From: Brachionus manjavacas
Lineage: Eukaryota; Rotifera; Eurotatoria; Ploima; Brachionidae
Assembly: GCA_019054805.1 (NCBI GenBank)
Contig: JAHQIY010000004.1
Location: forward strand, 8,812,501-8,876,500
DNA length: 64,000 nucleotides
Reading direction: 5' to 3'
A program made the translations under genes and the position numbers. Positions 1 to 13,098 of this stretch are shown piece by piece (position 1 is the stretch's first letter; the number at the start of each line of letters is the position of its first letter). The notes beneath the pieces are model-generated. The model ran no database searches, had not been told where the DNA came from, and saw nothing but the letters and a program-made list of their open reading frames with translations.

Positions 1-404
1 CACCAAGTACAACTCACTGAGTTCTCAAACTCAAAAAGTCTTTGAGTCACCTTACTATTTTCTCACCTAACCCATAACCACGTAGTTTATGAAGAAGTCG
101 TTGATGCGGTACCGTATCAAAAGCCTTTGAGAAGTCTAATAGTGTTTCATCCACACTGTTACCTTTGTACAACTCATTCGTGATCATATCAAGCGTTTCA
201 AGTAGGTTCGTTACACATCCTTTCTTTGGAACAAATCCATGTTGACTTCCAATTATTAGATTATTCTCTTGAAGGTAAAACATTAGTCGGTCCCTGACAA
301 TACCTTCCAGAATTTTACAAGCGACTGACGTAAGTGATACGGGTCGATAATTAACTGGCTCTAATTTACTTCCTTTTTTATAGATCGGTGACACATTTGC
401 CCTT
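1..404 (-). pseudogene. Non-LTR retrotransposon reverse transcriptase fragment (CR1/L2/Jockey-like)
   Basis: The minus strand encodes a piece of a LINE reverse transcriptase. Readable motifs in order are WKRANVSPIYKKG, YRPVSLTS, QHGFVPKKGC and DFSKAFDTVPH, the last being palm motif A with the first catalytic Asp. The reading frame meets TGA at 47-49 exactly where this family usually has Trp (IVR-W-LKDFL), and a second TGA lies about 36 bases further on where an Arg is expected. It is therefore a decayed copy rather than the end of a protein. The N-terminal side is cut off at about 404 by a palindromic element, and the C-terminal side runs out of the window. The family call rests on these motifs; the exact clade is uncertain. 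Confidence 0.85.
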
Positions 405-412
405 TTCCACTT

Positions 413-1040
413 TAAACCATATTTTGATTACAATAATCATAAATTTTATAAAAAAAATATCAAAAGAAGAATAGAAAATAAAAAAATAAAGAAAAATTTT
501 TGCTATATTTATTCAAATAAAAAAATAATTTTTTTTCAAACTGCGTGTCACAAATTTTACATTTCTTGAGATTTTCGAATATTTTATCATTATAATTTAT
601 TACAGCTGAACTGGTAGTAAGAATATCTAGATTCCATTAACTTTCTTAAAATCTTCCTTTCTTGATTTCTTTGGCCATTTCATTTAAGTCTTCAAAATAC
701 TAGGGTAGATCGTAAGTGATCTCTTTACCTCGCATTCTAATTAAGATCTAACACAGAGATTTGAGTTTATCGGGTAAAGCTTGATTAACATCGTCTAATC
801 TTTGGCCAGTTGGACCCTCTAAAATGCTTTCTTTTGATAAGGTTTGAATCATTTAATTAAAAAAATATATATTTAAATAAATATAAAATATATACATATT
901 TATAAAAAAAAAAACTATTATTTTTTTATTTGAATAAATATAGCAAAAATTTTTCTTTATTTTTTAATTTTCTATTCTTTATTTTTTTTTTGATATTTTT
1001 TTTATAAAATTTATGATTATTGTAATCAAAATATGGTTTA
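413..1040. mobile_element. Palindromic (foldback/MITE-like) element
   Basis: The two ends are inverted copies of each other: the start TAAACCATATTTTGATTACA at 413 is mirrored by the sequence ending at 1040, and the match runs inward about 120 bases (413-535 against 915-1040). The element interrupts the LINE reverse transcriptase. The unpaired centre (about 540-850) reads on the minus strand as a broken coding stretch with recognisable words such as ESILEGPTGQRLDDVNQAL and KCKICDTQF, so it may be an internally deleted DNA transposon. I do not recognise that protein. Confidence 0.75.
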
Positions 1041-1589
1041 GGGTAAAAATTATTGGTAAAATAACTAGATTAGTGGAAAAATACTGAATCTGTAAAATTA
1101 AAAATTTAATTTGTGCTTGTTTAATAAATTAGTGGTATAATTTTTTATTTTTATGGTCTTAATTATTCTTTTTGTAATATTTTTGGTAATATTGTCGCTC
1201 TTATTTAAATAGGGTCCTACTAAAATACTGACCCCCAGTTTTTTAAAATTTTCTGACCCCCATTTATTTTGCAAAGCAAAAATATTTTTAAAAGTTTTAA
1301 TTATTAACTTCACAACTCCAATTCTTTACTTAATTAGGTTAAAATTAAAGAAAAATCTAAAAATAAATGGCAATCTATTCACTTGTTATTCTAATTAAAA
1401 AAGACAAACTAAATTTTTTGAATTGTGAAAAATTTAAGAAACGGTTAAAATTTTTACTCTTTTTTTCTTGGAGATATATCCAATCCCTTATGAATACTTT
1501 TTTATCAAAGATATAAAAATAATAAAAAAAAAACTTTTTGAATTGATCTTAGAATAAATAAATTGCTTTTGAGACCAAAACGCTTAATC

Positions 1590-2260
1590 AAACTGTTAAT
1601 GGTTGACCATTTACTAAAGAGTACAAAATAAATGAAGTTTTCTACAAAAAAAAAGGCAAATCATAGAATAATCCTAAATGCGATCAAATTAAGAGGAGAA
1701 ATAGACATTGAAGGAGATAATAGAAAAACTTAATTAAAATAAGAAGTATCTAACAATCAGAGGGGTATAGCCAAAAATGTATTCAGGATAAGGAAGTGGT
1801 TCATTTGGCATTTGGTGTTGTATGAGGTATTATGGGATATTATGGGCCAAGATTTTTGTCCGACGAGGGACTTGACTCTCACAGTTATGATGATATTTTA
1901 AGAAATAATTTCTAAAACAAAATAAGGTGCTCATATTTCAACAAGATAATGTACCCTTTCATCGAGACAGAAAATTTGAAGAATGATTTCAAGAGCAAAA
2001 TAATAAAGTGTTATGCTTGCCTAAAAACAGCCCAGATCTAAAATGGATTGAAAATATATGATTTTGGCCCAATGAAGAGATTGCTCAGAAGGAACTAACA
2101 ACATTGAAGAGCTGAAAAAAATTTTTCAAACTGCTCTCAAAATTGCACCTAAAACCTTTTGAAAAATAAGTAGACCTGACCAGAAAGAATAAATGAATCT
2201 TTGAAAAATAAATGCGGTTCTACTCGGTATTAGAAGCCTTATTCAATCGGTTTCTTTACT
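1590..2260 (+). pseudogene. Decayed Tc1/mariner-type transposase
   Basis: Fragments in shifting plus-strand frames match the catalytic half of Tc1-like transposases. RYYGPRFLSDEGLDSHSYDDILRNN is followed by a piece around IFQQDNVPFHRDRKFEEWF (the FQQDNAPxH region with the second Asp), then SPDLKWIENIW (the SPDLNPIENLW region). Many stops and frameshifts show it is dead. Possible ends are a stretch with two copies of a CTGACCCCCA-like word at 1210-1260 and the region near 2390, but I could not match them as inverted repeats. Confidence 0.75.
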
Positions 2261-2399
2261 TTTTATAGAATACTTTTTTAAACCCAATTTAATATTTTTT
2301 TGATAAATAAAAATTATTTTTATTGAGATAAGAGATATTTTTTTTTTATTTTAAAGAATACCGACTCCATTGTGTAATTGCTGCCCTATAATTTTTTAC

Positions 2400-5300
2400 C
2401 TCAAGCCCAAAATTTTATACCTTATTTAATTTTTTTCTGTTTTACTCTAGATATTTTTTTGTTTTTTTTAATTTTATCTAATTGTTCTATTTGGGTTTTA
2501 GTTTCTTTTTAATCTGACAAGTGTTGTTGATCATAAGTCATAATATTCAAGTCAGTTGTCTGAAGTGAATCAAGTCATTTGACTTGCCTTTAAATATTAT
2601 CAATATTTTTTATATCACTAACTTTACCTGTATAAATTTACTTATTTCTATCTATGTCTATAAAAAAATAAATTTTAGTCTTTAAAACGATTTTATTAAG
2701 ACAAAAATGCTTTTTATATTTGAAAGACTTTTTTAATGTAAAAAAACCTTTATCTAGCAATTGCTTGAGTGTCCATTTAATAAAACTTTTGTCGGATTCA
2801 CTTTCCAAATCAATCATTTTAGAATTTGGGTGAAAAAATTACATCAAAATTTGAATAAAATTTCATATATCAAAATAGGTTTTTAAAATAAAAATAGTTT
2901 TTTTTAAGTTAAAAAAGTTTCTTATTAATAAAAAATTATTTTAAATTCATTAAGCATTTTTATAGAGTAAATTCATTTTAGGATTAAAAAAGTAATTTTA
3001 GTTACAAAAACAGTTTATAGCCTTTCAATTTTATTATCTTAAGTTTAAATTTTTTTGAAGTAAAGTTACTGACTTTTCCTCTGAAAGGACTTTTTCCTCT
3101 TACTTTTGCCCAAGTGCGGAAGAAATTTGACGAAGATGAACAAATAAATGGAAATTAAAAATCAAAATTATTGGAGTTATCTATAATATGGTCTAAAAAT
3201 ATTTTGGTAAAGAACAAGCGAATTTATGGTGAATTTCTACCATTGTGTACCATCAATTTATCTTTATGTAGCATAGAATAGCTACCAAGTAGATACGGTA
3301 TTATTTTTGATGTAACTTTTTATGTTTTGTACAAAATCTCAAGAATAAAACAATGTATTATTTAACTAAGTCCCATGCTGTGATTAATATACTAATTAAA
3401 GGTTTATGCCGTTATTTTGAAACAATTTAAAATATTCAAAATATTTGATAAATTGCATGGGATAAGTAGAAAACACGATTAAAAAAGAAAACGAAAATAA
3501 GATAGCCTGAACGAAAACGCTTATTTATCAAAAAATCTTAATTAAGTATGCAATGATTAAAGCGAAAAATGCCGAATAGAAAACTTAATGTAATTCTATC
3601 TAGGAAAATTGTTTTGATTCTGTAGACAATTTGATTTGTAAATTAGATCTAAAAAATGATAAATTGAGAGATAAATTGATTGGAAAATCAAGAGTCCACT
3701 TATCTAAAGATAAATATCTTGTGCTTGTCAACATGGAATTGAAAAATGTAGTAAAAATAATAAATAAATTTAATTAGTTCTCTTTTATTCTATCGCTAAT
3801 AGACAATTATTTATTGTTTTAAATTCTATAAGAAATTTTTCGATTTGACTTTTTTCTTTGCCGATTAGAAAAATTAATAAATCATTGAAACGTATCAAAA
3901 ATATTTTTTTGAATAAGTTGTAAATTTTACATTCTTGGAAATTGTTCCTTTTTAAATCTTAAGAAATCGTTCTGCATTTAAATTTAAATTTATACTACAA
4001 ATAAATTTTTTAATTATTAGAATATAAAATAAGTATAGTAAAAGTTTTATAATTATTAATCATTTTTCGGAATATTTTGGACTCAACTTATGTGAAATGT
4101 TTAAATATAAATTTAAAAATTTTTTAAAAATTTCATTAAATAATTAAATGGGAAAATAAAATATTTTTTTTTCATTTGTGTTTTTTTTAAAGAATTCTGA
4201 AAGTTCAGTAAAGAAAGATTCCATCGAATTCGCCGCTTCTTTATTTACCATAACTTTCTAAAATTTATAAAAAGATTTATATTTAAAATTTTTAAATTTA
4301 AAAATTAAGGCGATAATATTAACCAAGACATTTAAGATATGCTGAAGTGATCTTTATTAGTATTTTTTTAAATATTTTTTTAATATTTCATCTAATTCTG
4401 TAATATTTTTTAATTAATTGAAAATTCTTTTTGTCCTAAAAGAATCTAAATTTAGATTTTTTTTTCCGAAAAAAATTGGATATTTCATATTTTTTAGTTA
4501 ACAGAAAATTTATTATTGTATAATTGGAAAAATTTTATTTCATTTAAAATGTCATTATATTTTTTATTAAAAAAATTTTTTAATTTTATAAAAATATTTT
4601 GAATAAAAATTAAAAATAAAATAGAGAATTACAGAACGAATCTGAATTCTTTCTTATTTAATTGTTTTCCCTTTTCAAACTTTTTAAACAATCGTTAATA
4701 TAAAATTAATTTGATATAAGAAGACTAGAGACAGAATTTTATAATTTAAAAATTAGTTAGTATTTTTTTGTATAATTTTGACGCTTTTAAATATTAATAA
4801 TATATTAAAAGATAAATTTCAGTGAAAAAAGATAGATCCTAGTCCTTACTTGAGTCAAATAATAAAAAATTTTGAATTTATGTTTTTATTAAGTTATCTA
4901 AAAATTTTAAAAATCGAATACTTAGTATAAGACTGTGATACTGCATTCGAAAGATTTTAAATTTTAATAACTTGGTAAAAATTTTTTTTTGAATAATTAA
5001 GACAGATCTTTAGTTGCTTGGAATTAAGACAGTACTTTTTAACAAGCAGATAAGAAAATCTTGATAAAAAAAATTTTTGAATTTGAATTGAAAAAAAAAT
5101 TTCAAAATTGTTTATCTGAAATGGGAGCATTTTTTCCAAAAGGTAAAAGTGTTTTTGCTTTAATTCATTTTGTTTTCTTTTTTTCTTAACTATCTTCAAT
5201 TCTATTTTGTAAAATTATATGAATAAAAAACTTACTGAGCAGAATCTCTAATATACTTTTTTTAATTTTATTTTATCTAAATTTTCCAATTTTTATATTA

Positions 5301-6969
5301 TCAAAGCTTTTAGGGCGTTATTTTTGTAAAGTTGTAGTTATTAGGAAAATATTTTGGTTTAGAAAAAAGCGCCGATGTATTTAGCACGAGATTGGAAAGT
5401 ATTTATTATGATTCGAAATAATGCTGAGCGGTCAAAACATGATAATTAAAGTAAATTTTTTAAACAAAAAATTTATGACTTAAACGTGTTGGATTTTGCT
5501 CATAATATTCAAAATCGGAATTTTGTTTTAGGTTAACAATATATAAACAGAAAAAAAGTATCAAAATCATCAATTGAAAAGCGAGCATCTCTTGGGCTTA
5601 CGGAAATAATTAATAATAATAGACATCCATTCAATTCTTTGTTACAAAAGATTGCTAGGTAGGCTTGAATGGTCAATTAATCAATTTGAATCCTCGAAGG
5701 ACTCAGCATTCGGCTAACTAATCACAATTGACTTTTTTACAAAGAGTAATTAGATCAGATATCTATATTTTCTATTTAGAGTCTATTATTTTATTGGACT
5801 TTTTTTGTTAATTGTAATCATAATATATTTTAAAAATATGATTGGACTAAAAGGTAAAACAAAAATTATTTAATAAAAGATAGCGGATTAAAAAAATTTA
5901 CTCAGAAAAAAACCCTGTTAAGATTTCGATTAACATCTAAATTTTTTTAGATTTTTCACATTGAGTAAACAAATTCAAACATATATTGAGATCAGCTGCT
6001 ATGAGGTCTTTAAAAGAAAAATTAATTATCAATTTTATATATTATTTAAAAAAATTAAATATCTCAAAATTTTGCTCAAAATTTTACTAGCAAATTTTAT
6101 ATTTTTTGATTTTTTAAATTTAACTGATTCAATGCAAGGACGTCAGATTTGATTCAGCTTTTTAAAATCATTAAATTGAGGAACCATGCTAAGTGTTTGG
6201 TGAGGGAAGAAACGCTATTGTTTCTTAATAGTCTGAGTAGTAAATATTTTGGGAAAATAAAATTTTTATCAAAATTTTAGATTGAAAATTTATCAAAATG
6301 TTTCTTATTTGTAATTAAATTTCATTGCATTTTAGATATAACAATTATTTTTCTTATTTAAATTTTAGAATTTTTTCATTTTAAATTGATCATTTAAAAG
6401 TATTTTATCACATTTAAATTCGGAATTTCAATTAAATCTAATTAATTAAGCATGTTCGGAAAAAGCCTAGCTAAAGATTAATAAGATTAAATGAATAGAA
6501 ATTTTCAAATCTAAGCTGGAAAGAGGCTTTCAATTCAATATTTAAAACGGAGCAATTTAAAATACACAATAATTTGAACCCAGACCAAAGAATTAAGTTT
6601 TTCCACAATCACTTGTTTTATTAACAAAACTATAATCGTTTTCGGATTGTGAAAAAGTTTCTGAATGTTAGAGCATTCAAATAGGAATCATTTATTTTCA
6701 AAGCTTTTATAAGCTTAACAAAAATGATCACAGTATTTATTTAAAGTAGTATTAAGGAAAAAAATGTCTGATAAAAGATATGGGATTAAAAATATATATT
6801 TCAGAATAAAACTCTCTAGTTTGTATCACCTGGTACAATTAGGTTGAAGTTGCAAATTCGATCAATTGAAAAAATAGAAAAATTAGCAAAACTATTTATT
6901 ATAAAATCTTAAAATTTTGTAAATTTTTAATAAAAAATCTTTTGATTTTTTAAATTTTGTTAAAATTGT
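2400..6969. other. AT-rich DNA without a supported gene
   Basis: No open frame here has convincing composition or domain content. The 80-codon minus-strand frame at 4957-5199 and the 63-codon frame at 5961-6152 are strings of Lys, Asn, Phe and Ile as expected by chance at this base composition. Around 5460-5720 a slightly richer stretch reads as broken coding (for example RKKVSKSSIEKRASLGLTE) and could be a relic of the DNA-binding end of a Tc1-like transposase, but this is weak. Confidence 0.5.
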
Positions 6970-8182
6970 ATCAAAATAAAAAAAAAATCGTCTTGTTAAA
7001 AAAATAGATTTTAATCTTGTTTTTAAGGTAATTGAATAATTTAATTTTTTTAATTTCGATTAAAATAAAAATTAACTTTAAAGGCAATATTTTTTACAGT
7101 ATTAACAAAATAAGAAATTTTTGTGAAAGTTTTTTTATAAATTTATAGTGAAAATTTTCATACATGTTCATAAGAATAATTTAGAAAAAGAAAGACGATC
7201 AATATTTATTTGTGGATGCAATTCTATTGTGGATGCAATTCTGGAAAAAAGATCCTTTTTCTATTAAAAAAAAAGTTAATTTATTTTAAAAAAATTTAAT
7301 TATTATTCTCTAATATTTTTGTTCCATTGCTTTCCTCTGTCTTATGACGTCATTTTAAGAAACATTAAAAATAAATAAATTTTTCTTTTTATTTTAAATT
7401 AAAATTTATTTTTCTCTTAGGTTTAAATTTTAGCAAGATTTAAAAAAAAAAATCTTTAATAAAAGATAGAGGATTAAAAATATTTAATTCAAAAAAAAAA
7501 TAAAAAATTCCTGTTGTTTGTGTCAGTGTCTGCAATTGAGTTGCAGTGGGAGTCAAGATCAATTGATACATTGGGCAAGATAAGGCAAAACTATTTGTAA
7601 ATGAATCTAATTTGATTCACAGAGTTAATGACATGTTTGGTCAAAAATTCCAGCTCTAAACTGCATGAGGCTGTTTCGGCCGAACAAAAACTAAAAGTCA
7701 TGTTTATCTTGAATATTTTTGATGAGTCAATAAAATATCAAGTTGTTTTGAAAATCATTTGAGCAAACTCTTGCTCAAGTACCTTTTTATTTTTTGTTTT
7801 AATTTAATTTTTTTGAATCATTGAGTCTTCAAGTTACGCTTGCCGCAACTAACTCACAACAACAAAAATAAAAGAGAAATAAAAGAGAGAGAACAACTCT
7901 CAGGATCGGAATTAATTTGATTTGACGTTTTTCAAGTACTTTTCGTTTTGCTCATCTTCTCAAATATTTGCGCGCACCTTTGACTCGATTTCAAGACAAA
8001 GCGCAAGTAATCTCTCTATGACAACTTGACAAATAGCAAAAACTCCAAGATTAAAACTCATTTCAAAAGTCAAAAAACACAAAAACTTTTTAGTTTACTT
8101 TTTGTTACTGATGTTGTTGCTGTAGCCGAGTTGTCTTCTAGATTAGATCACCATTGAGCATTAGCACACATTTTGAAAAGAA
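6970..8182 (+). repeat. Left arm of 7.8 kb inverted-repeat unit
   Basis: Noncoding arm that pairs with 13099-14778. The inner 600 bases are markedly less AT-rich than the surroundings and almost perfectly matched, including a short run of AAATAAAAGAG units that is longer in the right arm. No open frame is conserved between the arms. Confidence 0.85.
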
Positions 8183-8990
8183 TCTACTTGGTAAAACATG
8201 ATGCCCTACTTACGGGGACACAGTACTAATAAACTTTTTGGCTCAACAAGCCGCTAAATAGAGGCGATGCTTTTTACCTCTCGAGTATTTATTTAGTGAA
8301 TTATTCTGTCTGAGATAAACATTCTGTGACATTTTACTACAGTCCAGCATCCAGTAAAGGTTATGCAACAGGAACAGATAAATGTTTCAGATCAAGAGGC
8401 TAGAGCCGACTGTGTTTAGAATAAGTTACAGCAAGAAAAAGGTGAACCAGTTTAAATTTAGAGAATAAAGCAAAGTTTTTAATCCACTAATAAATATTAT
8501 GCAACTAGATGGACAAAACACCGGTATTTGCATAACTCAATTTGCGTTGAATAAGAAAAGAACATTTTCTAAACTCATTACTCTTTTGTTTAAAAAAAAA
8601 TGTTTTCACAATTTCAATTCTCAATTCGAACATTCAGAGTGTAAATGAGGTGTCTAAACTAAAAATAATATGTTCCTACTAGGCCCAATCTATAATAATG
8701 CACACATAAAATAATTAGCAATATCACTTAAAAATATTCGATATTCTATCCTCTATGAAACATCAGCAATCAATTAAGCTGCTAGTCCACATTTCCAGTA
8801 TTTAATTGATTGATTTACAGCCTCATTTTGTTTCCATGCAACTATTCATGAGAATTTCAACCTAATTGACTAGCTTATGTGCAATATTCAATTCCACTCT
8901 AAGATCATAAAACATTTTCATCACCTTGCTGTCTTTATCTCCACTTTGCATCAAATATAAAAGCTTTAATTTTGCCATTTATTTTAGACA
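8183..8990. other. Upstream region of the GC-rich gene
   Basis: Lies between the left arm and the gene at 8998. No coding sequence is seen. It ends in a pyrimidine-rich tract and TTTTAG at about 8981-8987, which looks like a 3' splice site just before the start codon. Confidence 0.4.
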
Positions 8991-8997
8991 ATTAAAA

Positions 8998-9669
8998 ATG
9001 ATGAAGTTTGTACCGTCCGAAGAGACCTCTGCAGTCTATGGCAACGACAATTTGGGACTGAGTATATCTGGCGCTTTTCTGATCCTTACTCCGCAAAAAG
9101 ATGGCTCCAGGTTCAAGAATGTCGAGAAGCGCCGCGGCTGCATCAACCACAACTCTGTTACTAACTTTGGAAAATTCGAGGCCGGCCTTCAGCAGGAAGA
9201 AAGCAGTTTTGTTTCGAGCATCGCTGTGCCGGAGGAATGCGACTGTCAAAATTTGAGCTTCAACATAAAAATAGCCAGTACTCCGAAGCCGAAAAAGAAA
9301 ACAAGCAAATGCAAAGAGTGGGACCTTGAAAAGATTGTGTCCAAAAAAAGAAAGGTGCAAAGGAAAAAAATGGACATCAGCACTAGCACTAATGTCAAGG
9401 GCTGTGAAGTCGACTTTTTGAAGTTTATGCGCGAAAAAAAAATGCAAGAATATTTGAGCAAAAAAAGTGAATCGAAATTTAAAGTGAAAAAGACAATTGA
9501 GAAAAAAAACGACTTGAAGTCGGCAAAAAAAATCAACAACGCCAACTTTGTCAATAATTATGGAAAATTTTTAATTGAACAACAACTAAATGATTTTAAT
9601 GTTATCAATGAACAAAATATTTCTAACAATTTTAATCAGTTCGGTCAATTGAAAGTGTGGTATGTTTAA
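8998..9669 (+). CDS. Lysine-rich putative nuclear protein, unknown family
   Basis: An uninterrupted frame of 223 residues starting MMKFVPSEETSAVYG. I chose this ATG because a splice-acceptor-like TTTTAG lies 10 bases upstream; an in-frame ATG exists at 8926. The first 450 bases are close to half G+C with balanced codon use, unlike the very AT-rich flanks. Residues ~90-135 are basic and contain PKPKKK and KKRKVQRKK, a classical nuclear-localisation-type cluster; the C-terminal third is Lys/Asn-rich. The frame closes at 9669, but TGGTATGT at 9658-9665 is a good 5' splice site, so the protein may continue in a further exon I did not find. I recognise no domain. The gene sits alone between the arms of a large inverted repeat. 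Confidence 0.7.
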   Translation: MMKFVPSEETSAVYGNDNLGLSISGAFLILTPQKDGSRFKNVEKRRGCINHNSVTNFGKFEAGLQQEESSFVSSIAVPEECDCQNLSFNIKIASTPKPKKKTSKCKEWDLEKIVSKKRKVQRKKMDISTSTNVKGCEVDFLKFMREKKMQEYLSKKSESKFKVKKTIEKKNDLKSAKKINNANFVNNYGKFLIEQQLNDFNVINEQNISNNFNQFGQLKVWYV

Positions 9670-12600
9670 AAGGTTAATTGCGTTGATAAATTTTAAAACC
9701 ATGTTTTTGTATAGACTTTTTTGTATAGAAACTATTTTTTTTATAAACTAATATTTCCAAAATTTTTAATAAATTTATTCAAAATAAAAATGTTTATTTT
9801 TTTAAAATAATTCAAAGTAAAGTTTAATTTGAAGCTTTTTGCCAAGAATTGCCAAATTTTTTTTTTATTTTTTATTCGTTTATTTCTCTCTTGGTAGTTA
9901 GATCGAAGCAGTTCTTTTTATTCATTAACTTTAAAAAAAATATTTTATTAAATGTTATTCTGCCCATCGCAGTTTTAATTAAATTATCAATTTAGCTTAT
10001 ATTGGCAATTGTACATAATTCCTAAATTTAAAGACAAAAAATGTTTTAGTCCCGCTATTTTTAATAAAAACTCAATTAAATTAGAATCTAAATTAGAGAT
10101 TCGGGACAGAGACCTGGTTTAGGGAAAAGGGGCTGAGGTCAAAGGGTCCCGGTTTAGGGTTTGGGATAAGCAGAAGGTTAGGGTCTTATTAAATAAATTA
10201 GTCTTAATTTTAATTTAGGGGTTTATTTTTTTAAATTAGCGGTGAGAAAAATTTGAAGTATTAAATAAAATTAAACTTCAATTAAAAATTATTATTATTT
10301 ATTAAAAATATAGTTTGGGAAGAAACCCAGGCAGTTTGGAACGGAGCTTAGTCCTTCCTTTCAGCCCAATGAGAAAAGATAAATTTGTTAAGTTAAAAAA
10401 AAAAACGAAAAAAAAAAAACTAGAATTAAAAATTAAATTTTGAAAAAAAAAACCCAAATAGTCTGTATTAAAATATTTATTTTTTAAACAATTAGACCTA
10501 ATTAGAGACTTCAGCCCTTCAATAAATACCTGTGATTCTCTAATTTTTTTTAATAAAATAAATTTAAAAAATTAATCTTGTTTTTTTAGATTTCTAATTT
10601 CGCAAAAATTGCGGTAAGCTGTTGTTTTATTCTTTTATAAATTCGTATTATGAAGAAAAATATACTTTTTCCTTTTAAATTATTATCTTATAAATAATTG
10701 ATAATTTTACGAATAACAAGGTTTCTTTTGAATTCAAAAGCTGATCAATACTTAGCTAATGAACAATTTTTTGTTTGCTTCATCTATCATGAAACTGAAT
10801 GTTAGGCAAAACATTTAATTAGTAATTAAGTAGAGTTTAAATTTATGAAATATTTTAATTATTTTAGAATAATTTAAATTAAAAATCATGTTCAAAAATA
10901 GAATCATATTATAGAATATTAAAAGTTAATAAACTGTTCAAAAAATCTTCTAGATACGATTTAAAAGCTGATCGAGCAATTTTACTCAAACTGTAAACTA
11001 AACTGAATTCTTTTTTTAATTATCTAATATAATTTTTTTCTGTATTTTTTATTATTATTATTATTATTAATTATTATTGTTGTTGTTGAGCTTCGCTTTA
11101 TTTTTTAGTATAAATTTTAAATATAAATTATTCTAAAAATTCATGGCAAAATTTCATAAATTTAATCAAGTATTTTTTTTAATAAGTTGATTCATTAAAA
11201 TTAAAATTATTGAACTCTTTGAAGTTTTTAAGCCGTAAAATCAAATATAACTAAAATTTTAATTTTATTTTCGATCTTTTCGTCTGTTTGAATTTACGGA
11301 TATTTAAACAGATTAATTATTAACATTAAAATATTCGGTTCGCAAAATCATTTTATTCTAAATATTAAATTTCACTTTCAAACTAAAATAATCAAACTAG
11401 TAATTAAATATAATTTGACATTTTTTCTAAAATGATTAGCAGCTCTAAAATTAGAATAATTTTTTCATTTTTAACAACAAGCAAATGTAATTTAAGTTGA
11501 AAAAAACTGAATATCTGACTGCAATTATCAATTCATTAAGCAAACAAAAATTCCAACACTTTATAATTATTCGAATAAATATTTAAAAGTATTATAACAT
11601 GAATATTTAGAGCGATAAACAAACTTAGCATGTTTACTTTAGAATTGATCTTTAATTACGATCAAATATTATGCTACTTTAATTCAAATTTCGCATCAAC
11701 TTACATAATTGATTAATATTTGAAAAAATAAGGAATTACATCATTAATAAAATATTGTTCATCCGCTAAAAAATCATGAATCACAACTTTGGACAAAACC
11801 GAAATTTATTAAAAACTCAAATGTTACATTTTTTAAATATCAGATATCAAGGTGAAAATTTATAGAAAAAAAAAACAAAAAAATTATTAACAATCAAAGT
11901 CCGGAAAGTTTGTTTCGGCCTTTTTTTTTTGTTCTTTTAATTTTCTCAAAAAATTTACTCATTTATCACAGTTTTTGTTTTGTCAAGCTTTTAAAATCGT
12001 CAAAAAAGCTACACCTTGTGATAATAATTTCAAGTTTTTCACAAAAAATAAATCACAGTATTTCCTAAAAATAAAATAAAATAAAATTTCCAAAAAATAA
12101 ATTTTAGAATCACAGTATTTCCTTGCGGTCTATTGCATTTCATTATAGATCAAACCGGTCTTTTTAATATTTTATTAATTAAGTTTTTTAGAAAAAAAAT
12201 AAATGTTTTTTAATATTTTCAATTTTTCAACAAAAAATTTTCCGGAAATTTTCAAATGAAAGCACTGTTTGCTAAAAAGAAATTTTTTACGAAAAAATTA
12301 ATTAATTCAATACGCTTAGATTAATGTTTTGAAGCTGAATTATTACCGAAAATAATAATTTTCTTACTGCTATTACCGAGCTCGGATTTTTTTGATAAAT
12401 TTTTTAAATCAAAATATGTTCTAAAATCTTAAGAAATCTAGAAAAAAATATTGTAAAAAATTCTAGAAAATTTTCAACTTTAATACCGGCCTTTATTTCT
12501 ACGTTCTTTGATATTAAAGCAGCATTTATAACAAGGAGTCCAAGATAAGTTTCTGGAATTAAATCAAGACGACAGAATATTGAAAAAATGGGTTTGTGGA

Positions 12601-13098
12601 ATGCTCCTAATTCCAGATACTCGAGTATTAATACTGCATGGTTTTTTCAAGGGAAAACGGGCAAACATCGGGCATATTTCCTAATGTGATAAAAAATACG
12701 AGAACTAATGATTGAGAAAAATGTATTTTAAAAAGCTTAAGGAAATTTGTTAATATGAATGTTCGATTCTTATTTATCAAAATATTTACCATTGACATCA
12801 CGTGGTTATTGTTAAAACCTTTTGTGAAATGAATCTATGGCGCCAGATCAAAGATTATTAAATATTCTGAAAGATACACATTTTTATTTTTTATTTCATT
12901 ATTTTAAATCTGATTTTAATAAAAATTGTTATCATTTTTAATGTTTTTAAAATTTTTAAATAAATTAGTTACTTTTAAGAGCTAAATTACAAATCTATAT
13001 TTAAACTACGATTGTGCTATGGTGGCCAAAGTTTGCATCAGGGGATTTATTTTTATTTAATAATTGTTAGGGAAGGACTCCATGCATTTGAAATAGCC
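9670..13098. other. AT-rich centre of the inverted-repeat unit, no gene seen
   Basis: Low-complexity A/T tracts with a TTA/TTG-type microsatellite at about 11050-11090. Around 10090-10190 there are several scattered GGTTTAGGG-like words that are not in register. At 12560-12680 a short stretch reads KKWVCGMLLIPDTRVLILHGFF; it may be coding debris but has no recognisable family. Confidence 0.45.

Noticed and set aside
1098..1313. 71-codon minus-strand frame
   Set aside because: AT-driven Lys/Asn/Ile content overlapping the probable end of a dead Tc1 element; no domain.
4957..5199. 80-codon minus-strand frame
   Set aside because: Low-complexity Lys/Phe/Asn composition typical of chance frames here.
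8992..9554. Minus-strand frames over the GC-rich gene
   Set aside because: Antisense shadows; Phe/Leu-rich text is the complement of the Lys-rich real frame.
10090..10190. Telomere-like GGTTTAGGG/GGTTAGGG words
   Set aside because: Units are scattered and out of register, not a tandem array; similar words at 25810-25850 and 50190 are also isolated.
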